Below, in pieces: positions 1 to 9,912 of a stretch of 64,000 bases of DNA. This DNA is from Isochrysis galbana. Its lineage: Eukaryota; Haptophyta; Isochrysidales; Isochrysidaceae. The stretch's first letter is position 1. Each line of letters starts with the position of its first letter. Under the pieces are notes generated by a model. That model searched no databases. It saw only the letters and a list, made by a program, of their open reading frames with translations, and had not been told where the DNA came from. Both the position numbers and the translations under genes were made by a program. The DNA is taken from positions 2,619,070 to 2,683,069 of the forward strand of contig CM030934.1 of the NCBI GenBank assembly GCA_018136815.1. The letters are read 5' to 3'.

Positions 1-279
1 TTCATGCACCATCAACGGAACGTCGACAAGGCCATCGAGGCGCTTGAATCACTTCATTACGTGCACGGTGCTAAAGAACAACTCATCTCATTGCGGGAAG
101 CACGGACGAAGCCTCCGGAGAGCAGCAACGAGTTGACGAATCTCTTGGAGGCCGAGGTGGCGGCCAAGAGCGCACTCCTTGAGCAGCGCAAGTTGATGGA
201 GAGTGGGCTTTGGCTTCATTCGTGCCCATGGGGGCCAAATCCAAAGCGAGCGCGTTCGGACCACGTGCGCAACGTCTGA
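1..279 (+). CDS. Family B protein, C-terminal end (cut by window edge)
   Basis: This reading frame is open from the first base and ends in TGA at 277-279. It encodes the last 92 residues or so of the unrecognised family B protein: the second coiled-coil-like repeat, rich in Glu, Ala, Leu and Lys. It is almost base-identical to the 3' end of the minus-strand copy ending at 7459, as part of inverted repeat IR1. Compared with the copy at 20218-22026, which stops right after LWLHS, this one continues for about 17 more residues and ends ...DHVRNV. It converges on the family A gene at 1299-1943. Function unknown. Confidence 0.6.
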   Translation, partial: FMHHQRNVDKAIEALESLHYVHGAKEQLISLREARTKPPESSNELTNLLEAEVAAKSALLEQRKLMESGLWLHSCPWGPNPKRARSDHVRNV

Positions 280-1298
280 CTTGCTGCATGAGGACGAGAT
301 GAGCAACATGTGGACAATCGGGTCGGCTGCCGCTACTTGGTCTCATGATGACATTGTGTGCGTGTGTGTGTGTGCGCGCGCGCGTGTTTGTCTGAGCATT
401 TGAGCGTATTTGCGTGCATAGGTGATCTGTAGGCCAAGTGTCTTTCTTGCCTTGTGCATCTCATCCTCGCTAGTACAAATGCTCTCCCGGAACCCGGATG
501 GGTAGTGGATCACCTGTACCATGACCATTTCTCCACACGAATGCTCTGGATTATAAATACGTGGAACCTCGTTATGATGATGACGCCTTCCTATTGTGCA
601 ATCTATCAATTAACCTCATTGTTGGTTGCGATGGAACGTGCTGTCGCGCCGCTCTCGTCTCCAGTCCTGACCGCCGAGCGCAGCCCCTTGCCCTTGCCCA
701 GCCTACCCATTACACCAGCTAAGAGCAGTCGCGCTGCTTAAGCGCTTACTTAAGCGGCCGCGGCGCCACCACAATGACAATGACACTTATCATTCAATAG
801 GCTTCTCATAGCGCTCGCAGCTTTGAACCCCACTTGCAACTCCACCCCCCCACAACTTTGCTCGCCAATGAAGCTCATACTCAAGCCCGGCTCCCGGTGC
901 TCGCTGCGCTAACGAGCCGCTTGTGCACGCCGCCATCATTTTGATATCCATCATTGAGGCCGTTTTGCAGCAGCTTCATAGCCCAATTGCACCGACTCAG
1001 AGAGCCATACGCACATACGCGCCTACCCCGCTTCAACCGGCTCTCGATCAGAAGGCGCCCAGGGTGACATCATTGACTCAAGCAGCTGGAATGTCTCACA
1101 CGGAGGTTGGAGACTGCAAGGAAAGCGCTAGGTACCTTGCATCGGTCGTGCACGTTTCTGTGTGTCGCACCCTATTCGGCACCAAGTGCTGTCAGTCGCA
1201 GCCAGAATCATCCGCGTGTTGCTTGTTGTGATGCGCCCAGCTGCATTTACCTACGCGCGAAACGATACACAACTACGCCCACTTGACTCAGTGTTCCT
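280..1298. other. Intergenic region between convergent family B and family A genes
   Basis: About 1 kb separates the two convergent 3' ends and is duplicated at 6440-7458. It holds a GT/GC microsatellite near 354-386. Short ORFs here are identical in both arms but have no recognisable protein features. Parts of this sequence (the GTCATTGTCATTGTGGTG and ATCAATTAAC regions) recur at 16023-16150, showing that IR2 derives from the same unit. No separate gene supported. Confidence 0.6.
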
Positions 1299-1943
1299 TC
1301 AGATCGAAACGGCTCTAGAGAGGTCGTTGATGCACGAGGCTCTCTCAGCCGGCTGGTCTTCCTCGACCTCAATCTCGTTAATTATATCCCAGAGCTCAAA
1401 CACGTCAGCCCAAGTAAAGGCGAATTCGTCAAGCTCCTCCTCCTCGTTCTCACTCACGTCTGGCGATTCATAATCGTTGTTGTTGTCGCCATCGCGAGCG
1501 TGGGCGGTCTTCACCTTCTTGCGAATCGGATCACCGATCGGCACGCCAGCGGCGGTCTCGAGCTGGAAGTGCATCCAGAACCGTTTGTGCCTTCGCTTAC
1601 AGCCACGAGGCTGGTTGGTTGAGCTGTCTGCCATGTCATACAGCCAGAGTGGAAAGTTGAGACGTGCCAGGCTGACGTATCCATCTCTGCTGATTGGAAA
1701 CTGCGAGTTGCCTGGTAACTCGAAATCGACTTTCCGCAGCTCCTCACCCACTCGAACTCCCACCTGCACGAGTGTCAAGCGCAAATATCTAGCGCCTTGT
1801 TCGTGGATGACGCGCAACATCAAGTTCTTCTGTTTGGGATTGTGCCTGGCAACGATGTATATGTGGCCTGCGGTCCGGCCGCCAAACTGCCAGGTGTTCA
1901 ATCGCGGGCTGTACATGTCGACCAGGAGAGTCGGGAGGCCCAT
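1299..1943 (-). CDS. Family A protein (uncharacterised, 214 aa)
   Basis: Intact ORF from the ATG at 1941-1943 to a stop at 1299; the protein is identical to that at 5795-6439. I do not recognise the family. Residues 1-150 look globular, with alternating hydrophobic stretches. Basic patches (KRRHKR and RKKVK) at about 130-165 resemble nuclear localisation or nucleic-acid-binding segments. They are followed by an acidic stretch (SPDVSENEEEELDE). The same leader (GCGAGGTCCGAGTGCTGCTCC) precedes family A genes in both repeats, and a C-run lies just before the ATG. It converges on family B. Perfect conservation between arms means recent duplication, gene conversion or an assembly artefact. Confidence 0.6.
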   Translation of the reverse strand: MGLPTLLVDMYSPRLNTWQFGGRTAGHIYIVARHNPKQKNLMLRVIHEQGARYLRLTLVQVGVRVGEELRKVDFELPGNSQFPISRDGYVSLARLNFPLWLYDMADSSTNQPRGCKRRHKRFWMHFQLETAAGVPIGDPIRKKVKTAHARDGDNNNDYESPDVSENEEEELDEFAFTWADVFELWDIINEIEVEEDQPAERASCINDLSRAVSI

Positions 1944-2173
1944 GGACGATGAGAGCGGCGGCGCAAGCGGCAGGCAGGGGGGGGGGGGCGGAGGATACAG
2001 AGAGTGTTAGCGAGCGCGGCGGTGGGGAGAGCGGCGGTGGAGAGAAGAGCGACAGGGAGAAAAAATGGGAGTACTGAAGAGAAACAGAGGTGCAGGCTGA
2101 CCCGGAGCAGCACTCGGACCTCGCACCCTGCGCCGTGCTGGCCCCGCCGGACCCCGGATTCCGGCACGAAGAT

Positions 2174-2200
2174 GCCGTAAAAAAAAATTCCTGAGGATTC
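2174..2200 (-). repeat. Retroelement-type 3' end motif (hairpin plus T-run)
   Basis: On the minus strand the sequence reads GAATCCTCAGGAATTTTTTT, a small hairpin followed by T9, just 5' of the family A leader. It is the IR1 partner of 5541-5565 and resembles the LINE 3' ends at 12556-12580 and 50445-50471 (minus). It looks like the terminus of a truncated element inserted upstream of family A. Confidence 0.4.
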
Positions 2201-2348
2201 GCGGCCATACAGCTATAGCTATAGCAGTCTAGTTACATTTTGCCGCCCTTCATCTTTCCCTCAGCATCCGCTCGACTCGCCTTTTTTTCGTCGAGAGGCT
2301 GGCAGCGCCCTTTTTGGTCAAGACAAGGCGCGCTTTTTGATACTACAA

Positions 2349-2775
2349 CTACAAAAGCAAGGGGCGCGTTCTACGTTTTATTAGAGTTAGAGTAGCGCGT
2401 AGAGGAAGGCAGGCAGGCGGGCTTGAGCGAGGGCGAGGACGGCGGCGAGAGCGACATCGAGCGAGCGGCGAGAGACGAGGGTGAGTGTGAGGAGGGCTGT
2501 GATGGCAGGGGCTGGCGAGGCGAGGCGAGGTTGTAGGGTATGAGTGTTACGAGAGCGAGAGCGACGAGAGCGAGAGCGACGGATGACGACTGACGACAGG
2601 ACGACGGACAGAGACACCCAGGAAAACACCCCGACACTCGCCCCACGACTTTCTCACGTAACTCGACTAAAATCAAACCCAAGCACTCCGGCGAGACGAC
2701 GACGGACGACGATCAGAAGGCGATCTGTCGGCGATCCCGTCTGGAAGGGGAATCGCACCATAACGGAAACGAGGG
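2349..2775 (-). mobile_element. LINE 5' region, inverted relative to the adjoining LINE body
   Basis: Bases 2528-2770 are the reverse complement of about 62830-63075, the leader preceding the LINE ORF1 ATG at 63104. They share the tandem CTCTCGCTCTCG tract and the GTTTGGGTTTGATT segment. 2349-2527 is GC-rich and does not match the 63-kb copy past ...ACCCTACA, so it is either another 5' variant or flanking DNA. The sense-oriented LINE body starts right next to it at about 2776, the layout left by a 5' inversion during target-primed reverse transcription. Confidence 0.6.
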
Positions 2776-4894
2776 ATGCACATTCTAGAAAGCTATGGAA
2801 CCGCCACCGGGGCTAAAGTGAACAAAAGCAAGAGCATACTAATACGAATGGGATCACTTACGGGAGCGCAGGTCCCCGAGACGCTAGCTTATCTTAAAAC
2901 GCTCGGCGAAGGCGAATTTGCGACCATACTAGGAGTCCCATTCTGGGAAGGAACAGACAATGACTCCTTCTGGGAGAAGCTATACGCCAAGCTTAAAAAG
3001 AAAGTCGCAACATGGAGGGGAATGACGAGTCTCTCCATTCATGGAAGGACCCTACTAGTGAACTTCATAATATACGGGACGCCGAGATATTGGTTGTCCA
3101 CGTCCACCCCGCCGGCGTGGTTCATGGAGGCCATAGATTCTGACGTTCAAACAATACTATGGGATAGATCTCCCCGACTACAGGCGGACGAGTTAGGCTC
3201 CTCGCACGAGGGTATAAAATGGATAACTCTTCCGGCGTACCCGAGAGTTGGGACGAGAGAAGACGGGCCCCTATTGGGTGTCGGACTACTCCCCATGGCC
3301 GAGCACACGCGAGCGCTTCAAGCGACAAGCGATATGGATAGCCCGCTACCTAAACCCGTCAACGGCGGAATGGAAAACGGTCTTAGACCAATGGTTCTGC
3401 CGCACCCCCTTAGGGCGCGCGGCGGTCTTCGCGAAGGTCGACGTGAAGAGCCTCACGGCTAGCATTCGAGGTAATAGCACGCTCCCGGCTTTTTGGAAGC
3501 TTGCGCTCGAGAACTTTAGACGGATTAACTTCCATAGGGAAACAAACACACGGGAAGGAACCCTGGGCTCCCCGATATGGCACGATCTTTTCCACAAACC
3601 TCCGGCGATTCACCATTCACATAGGTCTAAATGGGAGTCTCTTCAGACGGTTATCGTACACAATACGATTAACCCGGACACGGGGGACATATACACTACA
3701 GAGGAATGCGCGGCTTACTTGCCGGACGGAGAACGGTGGATACGTCATAGAGGAAATTACATTTCAGTAGCCCCCCTTCTTAAGTCGTGGGAAAAGATAT
3801 CCGAATGGACTAGATCAAGACTAGTAGATACCACATCTGACTATACGGACCTTCTTAGAAAACAAGCGAAGCCCCCGCCTCCTCCTCCGGAGGAGCAAGA
3901 GTTAGTCCCTCAAGAAGATCCGGACGCGCATGATCTAGGTGAAATTCTAGTGGACAAAGACCATAACTTCTATCTGCGCCGAAAAGGCGATCACCACAAA
4001 GTCCAACTTAATGTTATGGGGGAGCCCCACATCCACGAGCGGATCAGCCCGCAACTATTGCCCGATGAGCTATTCACCCCACTGAAGTGGGGACGAGCGT
4101 ACGACGGCCCGGCGGAAACAGCGTATCCGATACCTCAAGAGTACACGCTAAAAGGCACGCAAACTACGCTAGAGGATGTGAGTGTCAGGGTCTTGACTAA
4201 AGCGTTCCTCGCTTTGAGGAAAACCAAAGCACAAAAATCCACACTAAGATGGGAGAAAAGGTTACCGGTCCTCTCGGGGAAGTGGAAACAAGTATCGCAA
4301 CTGTACAAATATAACTTTTTAACACCTAGGGACTCCTATCTGCATTTTAAACATATTCTACATAGGAGAATAGCTACGGCGAACCGTTTTGCCGACGATC
4401 CGACATGCCGCTTTTGTGGCATAGCCCCCGAGAGTTCCACTCACTTGGCCTCATGTATCGCGACGGAGCCTGTCTTTGAATTCATAGAAGGACTTTTAGG
4501 GATTTGCCTTAAGCCGGGATCCGAAATACCCCAACGTCTTTTCTGCTATCAGGTGGACAGACCGCACCCCTCCTCAGGATACTTAGGTATCTTGGCGTGG
4601 AGGTATATTCTAACCGACTTCTATAACATTCAGTATGGCAACGCGGACGGCAGGTCCGTCAGGTCGATCTTAAGAGCGATCCTCACGAGATATCACCTGT
4701 TAGTAACGGCGAAAGTCGGTTTCTTTCAGAGGCTAAAAAAACAACGGGAGAATATGGGGTTACACGCCCCGAGCAACAAACACATTAAGAGAATGATAAG
4801 CCCGCTGTACACGGTGGACAAGGATGTCAACATAGGAACGTCGGAGGACCTCTTGCAAGCGGCAAGGGGGCTAGACCTACGACACATCACCTAA
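2776..4894 (+). pseudogene. LINE ORF2, C-terminal part (post-RT region and zf-RVT), frameshifted
   Basis: A non-LTR retrotransposon ORF2 lacking its endonuclease and RT palm. The reading starts with a thumb-like segment (GTATGAKVNKSKSILI). It changes frame near 3245 and continues in the frame ending with TAA at 4892-4894. Near the C-terminus there is a zinc-finger of the zf-RVT type: CRFCG, then ESSTHL, then a further Cys. This is followed by ILAWRYILTDFYNIQYG, shared with the copies at 14.4-15.7, 17.9, and 50.8-53.3 kb and, more distantly, 11.5 kb. The frameshift and missing 5' half make it dead. The IR1 spacer consists largely of this element. Confidence 0.85.
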
Positions 4895-5196
4895 AGCAGC
4901 TAAATCTCTGGGTAGGAATCACAGCAGTTACCAAAAAAGGAATCTAAATTATTTAAGGGAGAATAACCAAAGCTAACACCGAAAGCAAAGGACGAGCCAC
5001 AGTCTCCCGCCCCCTTCTCTCCAACTCCTGGCCGAAGCAGCGCGCGCGGCCTCCCCGGAACCAGCTTCTCCGCCAACGAGGGAACTGGAGAAGGGGGAGG
5101 GGGTTGTTAGGGGTTAAGGTTGGGTAGTAGGGAGGTACACAAGCACACTGCCTCACGCCGCACACGTAGCGGGGTTTTTTAAGAAGATTTTTTTTT
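4895..5196 (+). mobile_element. LINE 3' UTR ending in TTTAAGAAGATTTTTTTT
   Basis: This non-coding tail follows the ORF2 stop. It contains CCCGCCCCCTTCTCTCCAAC, a C/G-rich block, GTTGTTAGGGGTTAAGG (telomere-like), then a terminal TTAAGAAG and a T-run. The same tail occurs at 14136-14433 (minus), 18169-18465, 46361-46645 and 53334-53642. Confidence 0.8.
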
Positions 5197-5408
5197 GTGG
5201 TCGACGTCAATTTCTCGCACGAGCACGAGCGCGAAAACGTTTTTGGGTCTGTGTGTTGAATGGCGTCGAAAATGTGCATATTTCTTATAAGATTCTTCCT
5301 AGTATACCCATTTCCAGTGTAATACCCTTAAAATCGCGTGATGAAACCTCAATCTTGACTTTGTGAATTTTCACCCTTAAAAGTTAAAAGGCGTGTTTGA
5401 CCGCCCTA
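5197..5408. repeat. Dispersed repeat R1 (about 210 bp)
   Basis: About 210 bp, from GTGGTCGACGTC to TTTGACCGCCCTA, recurs in the same orientation at 46158-46360 with roughly 85-90% identity by eye. Its last 30 bases or so also match 33957-33987 in reverse orientation. Here it directly follows the LINE poly-T; at 46 kb it directly precedes a LINE 3' fragment. No ORF. It may be a short non-autonomous element or a shared insertion target. Confidence 0.65.
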
Positions 5409-5540
5409 GTAGTATCAAAAAGCGCGCCTTGTCTTGACCAAAAAGGGCGCTGCCAGCCTCTCGACGAAAAAAAGGCGAGTCGAGCGGATGCTGAGGGAAA
5501 GATGAAGGGCGGCAAAATGTAACTAGACTGGTATGGCCGC

Positions 5541-5565
5541 GAATCCTCAGGAATTTTTTTTTACG
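5541..5565 (+). repeat. Retroelement-type 3' end motif upstream of family A
   Basis: GAATCCTCAGGAATTTTTTT on the plus strand: a short hairpin with a T-run, abutting the family A leader. Partner of 2174-2200. See the related motifs at 12556-12580 and 50445-50471. Confidence 0.4.
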
Positions 5566-5794
5566 GCATCTTCGTGCCGGAATCCGGGGTCCGGCGGGGC
5601 CAGCACGGCGCAGGGTGCGAGGTCCGAGTGCTGCTCCGGGTCAGCCTGCACCTTGTTTCTTCTATTCAGTACTCCCATTTTTTCTCCCTGTCGCTCTTCT
5701 CTCCACCGCCGCTCTCCCCACCGCCACGCTCGCTAACACTCTCTGTATCCCCCCCCCCCCCTGCCTGCCGCTTGCGCCGCCGCTCTCATCGTCC

Positions 5795-6439
5795 ATGGGC
5801 CTCCCGACTCTCCTGGTCGACATGTACAGCCCGCGATTGAACACCTGGCAGTTTGGCGGCCGGACCGCAGGCCACATATACATCGTTGCCAGGCACAATC
5901 CCAAACAGAAGAACTTGATGTTGCGCGTCATCCACGAACAAGGCGCTAGATATTTGCGCTTGACACTCGTGCAGGTGGGAGTTCGAGTGGGTGAGGAGCT
6001 GCGGAAAGTCGATTTCGAGTTACCAGGCAACTCGCAGTTTCCAATCAGCAGAGATGGATACGTCAGCCTGGCACGTCTCAACTTTCCACTCTGGCTGTAT
6101 GACATGGCAGACAGCTCAACCAACCAGCCTCGTGGCTGTAAGCGAAGGCACAAACGGTTCTGGATGCACTTCCAGCTCGAGACCGCCGCTGGCGTGCCGA
6201 TCGGTGATCCGATTCGCAAGAAGGTGAAGACCGCCCACGCTCGCGATGGCGACAACAACAACGATTATGAATCGCCAGACGTGAGTGAGAACGAGGAGGA
6301 GGAGCTTGACGAATTCGCCTTTACTTGGGCTGACGTGTTTGAGCTCTGGGATATAATTAACGAGATTGAGGTCGAGGAAGACCAGCCGGCTGAGAGAGCC
6401 TCGTGCATCAACGACCTCTCTAGAGCCGTTTCGATCTGA
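5795..6439 (+). CDS. Family A protein (uncharacterised, 214 aa)
   Basis: Intact ORF from ATG 5795-5797 to TGA 6437-6439; the product is identical to that at 1299-1943. An in-frame extension upstream exists but crosses the C-run and leader and is not conserved in IR2, so I chose the ATG shared by all four copies. About 80% identical by eye to the 219-aa version in IR2, with most changes in the acidic C-terminal third. Convergent with the family B copy ending at 7459. Function unknown; basic patches plus an acidic tail suggest a nuclear protein (inference). Confidence 0.6.
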   Translation: MGLPTLLVDMYSPRLNTWQFGGRTAGHIYIVARHNPKQKNLMLRVIHEQGARYLRLTLVQVGVRVGEELRKVDFELPGNSQFPISRDGYVSLARLNFPLWLYDMADSSTNQPRGCKRRHKRFWMHFQLETAAGVPIGDPIRKKVKTAHARDGDNNNDYESPDVSENEEEELDEFAFTWADVFELWDIINEIEVEEDQPAERASCINDLSRAVSI

Positions 6440-7458
6440 AGGAACACTGAGTCAAGTGGGCGTAGTTGTGTATCGTTTCGCGCGTAGGTAAATGCAGCTG
6501 GGCGCATCACAACAAGCAACACGCGGATGATTCTGGCTGCGACTGACAGCACTTGGTGCCGAATAGGGTGCAACACACAGAAACGTGCACGACCGATGCA
6601 AGGTACCTAGCGCTTTCCTTGCAGTCTCCAACCTCCATGTGAGACATTCCAGCTGCTTGAGTCAATGATGTCACCCTGGGCGCCTTCTGATCGAGAGCCG
6701 GTTGAAGCGGGGTAGGCGTGTATGTGCGTATGGCTCTCTGAGTCGGTGCAATTGGGCTATGAAGCTGCTGCAAAACGGCCTCAACGATGGATATCAAAAT
6801 GATGGCGGCGTGCACAAGCGGCTCGTTAGCGCAGCGAGCACCGGGAGCCGGGCTTGAGTATGAGCTTCATTGGCGAGCAAAGTTGTGGGGGGGTGGAGTT
6901 GCAGGTGGGGTTCAAAGCTGCGAGCGCTATGAGAAGCCTATTGAATGATAAGTGTCATTGTCATTGTGGTGGCGCCGCGGCCGCTTAAGTAAGCGCTTAA
7001 GCAGCGCGACTGCTCTTAGCTGGTGTAATGGGTAGGCTGGGCAAGGGCAAGGGGCTGCGCTCGGCGGTCAGGACTGGAGACGAGAGCGGCGCGACAGCAC
7101 GTTCCATCGCAACCAACAATGAGGTTAATTGATAGATTGCACAATAGGAAGGCGTCATCATCATAACGAGGTTCCACGTATTTATAATCCAGAGCATTCG
7201 TGTGGAGAAATGGTCATGGTACAGGTGATCCACTACCCATCCGGGTTCCGGGAGAGCATTTGTACTAGCGAGGATGAGATGCACAAGGCAAGAAAGACAC
7301 TTGGCCTACAGATCACCTATGCACGCAAATACGCTCAAATGCTCAGACAAACACGCGCGCGCGCGCGCACACACACGCACACAATGTCATCATGAGACCA
7401 AGTAGCGGCAGCCGACCCGATTGTCCACATGTTGCTCATCTCGTCCTCATGCAGCAAG
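6440..7458. other. Intergenic region between convergent family A and family B (IR1 right arm)
   Basis: Inverted copy of 280-1298, with a GC/CA microsatellite at about 7350-7382. No additional gene supported. Confidence 0.6.
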
Positions 7459-9320
7459 TCAGACGTTGCGCACGTGGTCCGAACGCGCTCGCTTTGGATT
7501 TGGCCCCCATGGGCACGAATGAAGCCAAAGCCCACTCTCCATCAACTTGCGCTGCTCAAGGAGTGCGCTCTTGGCCGCCACCTCGGCCTCCAAGAGATTC
7601 GTCAACTCGTTGCTGCTCTCCGGAGGCTTCGTCCGTGCTTCCCGCAATGAGATGAGTTGTTCTTTAGCACCGTGCACGTAATGAAGTGATTCAAGCGCCT
7701 CGATGGCCTTGTCGACGTTCCGTTGATGGTGCATGAATTCCGCTTCTTCCTGTGAGCGGCGCGCTTTCTGCGCCTCGATGACGCGCCATATGCAGCGGAC
7801 TATCTCTTCGGAAGCGGCAGCGAACGTGCGCTCTGTATTGCCAGACACCTCCCATCCAATGAGAAATTCTGGGGTGACTGCACGAGCTCTCTTCAAGCTT
7901 CCTCGCGAGCAGCCAGAAAGACGACCGACGTGCCGAGTCACGAAGAGCTTGTCGTATAACTCCCGCTTCGCCAACACCTCCGTCTCTATGAGCATCTTGA
8001 GCTCGTTGCTCTTGTGAAGAGCGTTGGAGCTTGTTTTCCGCAGCGAGGCAAGTTGTTCTTGAACACCGGATACATAAGGTACTTTCTCAAGGGCCTCGAT
8101 GGCTCTCTCTATGTTTTGGTGGTGGTCCGTCAACTCCACCTCTTCTTTGGACCGGCGCGCCTCCATCGCCGTCACAGCTACCCGCAGGCGACTTTCCAGG
8201 CCCGCAAAGGCAGCCATGCACGCCTGGACCATGTCGTCGGATACCTCCCACTTGAGGAGACTCTCTGCACGACTGGCGTTGTCAACGTCTTTGATTGGAC
8301 GAGGCTGCGAGAGTTCGTCACCGCCAGCCGAATCTTGGACAGTGCCCGGCACAGCTTGGGCAGGGAGCTCGCGGCTAGGGATTTGCTCGTATGGTTGCAC
8401 CACCTCGGCTTCATGGACGGTATCTAGCGTTTCCTCTGTATTGGACTCGATACTACTGGTGTACCCACCCAATGGAGCATCAGGTATTTGACACACGCCA
8501 GCTGAATCGCGGACGGCATCCTGAACATCGTGATCACATAGCTGCTCGCGCAAGTGGACCTCGTCGGCTTCGCAGGTGACATCTGACGCATCCTCATCAG
8601 GAAGCTCCTCGCACGCTTCGGCTTTTGCGAAGGCCTGATTGAATCTCTTCTCCGCCTTCTCAAACCCCTCAACATCGGGTCCAATCTCGTCGCACTTGTA
8701 CCAAAGCAGGCAGTCCTCATCCTCGATCGTGTGGACGCGAAGGAGCAGGAGTTCCTTCGTCGAGGTCAAGCTCAAGATGTACCCCTGCATCTCGAGCACC
8801 CTGCGCACCTTGGACTTGTCGGCGGCCGAAGGAAGTTGATATACTTTTTGGCGTTGCGTTGTTTTGGCTCGTCGTCGGCAGAGCCACATCTCCCTGGCTC
8901 GAATGGCCCCTCGATGGGTGACACCTTCTACACTCCCATGCCGAGCAGCAGAGCCACGCGATATGGGTTCGGCATTTTGGCTGCTCACACAATGGTACAG
9001 ATCGATGTCCTTCAACGGACGTTTGCTCGTTCTCGATGTGCCGCGACGGCGGCTCTTGATGGTTGAACCTGACGAGTCATCAGCGGCCGTATACCCAATG
9101 GCTCCACTGACTGATGGCAACGGCGGGGACTGCGATTGGTCTGGTTGATCTTCCCCGGCTGGCCCATGCTGCGGCTGCCGAGACGTCATCAGCCAGTGGT
9201 CTGATTGGTCCAATGCAGGCTGAGTGGGCGCAGGTGCGGCGTCCCGATCGACGGCATCGATGGGCGTGATGCAATGGCGCTGCCCTTCAAACGGAGGCGC
9301 ACGCACGGGTACTCCTCCAT
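7459..9320 (-). pseudogene. Family B gene copy with early frameshift
   Basis: Homologous along its length to the plus-strand copy at 20218-22026 (paired positions sum to 29539). The family ATG (MEEYP) is at 9318-9320, but a 1-nt deletion about 13 codons later puts the rest in another frame. The ORF is long only because the C-rich leader upstream is open in that second frame. The remainder encodes about 600 residues. Three of the four putative zinc-binding cysteines are replaced (C-x2-C became SRRR, the second pair HCVSS). A conserved region follows around AREMWL, then two tandem repeats of about 110 aa (EEIVRC...EALE...EQLASLR). The C-terminus reads ...DHVRNV. Either a recent pseudogene, a sequencing indel, or a gene using a later start. 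Confidence 0.6.
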
Positions 9321-9763
9321 CACTCGCTCTGCACTGCAGCGTCTGCATGCAGGGGGTGCGGGTGGGGAGGGGGAGGGGCAGGGAGATGGGGACTTTGCGG
9401 GCCTCGAGCTGCGGCGCGCCCACGAGCAGCAGGCAGAGCCATGGATGCGCCAGTCGCGCGCGCGGGCGGATGGCGGGCTCGGCGCACTTATCCGTGTTGT
9501 ACCGTCGAGGGGGGGGGGCGCTGCCACGGGGGGCGGAGGAGAAGGGGGGCGGCGCAGGGGGCTCGCGCTTTACGGTCAAGAGGCGCAGGGAGGAGAGCGC
9601 GCGGGTTTCTTGGGGAAAGCACCAGCGTTCCGGGCCCCCCTTCCATTCCGGAGCTTCGGTGCTACCGCCGGGGGGGGGCCGAGCGACCGCACAGCAGGAC
9701 TCGTGAAGCAAAGGACCCTGCTGGAAGGTAAAGGGTGAAGGCAGGTAGCGGGATGCCACACCC
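9321..9763. other. GC-rich leader of family B plus short tail
   Basis: 9321-9620 matches 19926-20217 and is related to 26160-26384, all directly upstream of family B ATGs, so it probably holds the promoter/5' UTR. It is C/G-rich with long homopolymers. The homology to the second copy stops near 9620. ORFs here are compositional. Confidence 0.45.
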
Positions 9764-9907
9764 TCAGCCTTTCATCAAATGAGCCACGTCGCGATAGGCT
9801 GCCTTGTACGTTGACACGGTGACCAGGATGTTTTCTCCTCGTAATAATTTTTTACCTACAAATTTCCTTGTCTTTGCGTCTCTCACAAATACAGGAACGT
9901 TCGTATA
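9764..9907 (-). other. Short coding-like fragment (47 codons), origin unknown
   Basis: Between a TAA at 9908-9910 and a TGA at 9764-9766 (minus strand) lies an open stretch whose composition is much more protein-like than its GC-rich surroundings. It includes VPVFVRDAKTRKFVGKK and ILVTVSTYKAAYRDVAHLMK. It may be the last exon or a relic of a gene broken by family B amplification. No family recognised. Confidence 0.25.
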
Positions 9908-9912
9908 TTATC

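Larger units (their letters stand above)
1..2348. repeat. IR1 left arm (long inverted repeat)
   Basis: Bases 1-2348 are the reverse complement of about 5408-7738. Paired positions sum to 7738 over most of the arm, so there are almost no indels. Differences seen are short microsatellite length changes near 360-380 and a 14-bp AGCTATAGCTATAG insertion near 2208-2222 found only in this arm. The arm carries the end of a family B gene, the A/B intergenic region and a whole family A gene. It continues off the left of the window, because the right arm's homology is still intact at 7738. Confidence 0.9.
5408..7738. repeat. IR1 right arm
   Basis: Reverse-complement partner of 1-2348, with a spacer of about 3.06 kb. 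It carries family A on the plus strand, the convergent intergenic region and the 3' end of family B on the minus strand. Homology to the left arm is still perfect at 7738, where the left arm leaves the window. Confidence 0.9.

Noticed and set aside
1477-2010. 177-codon ORF antisense to family A (also 5662-6261, 12836-13306, 19296-19766)
   Set aside because: A shadow of family A: it is conserved only because the DNA is duplicated, and it runs into homopolymers at its end.
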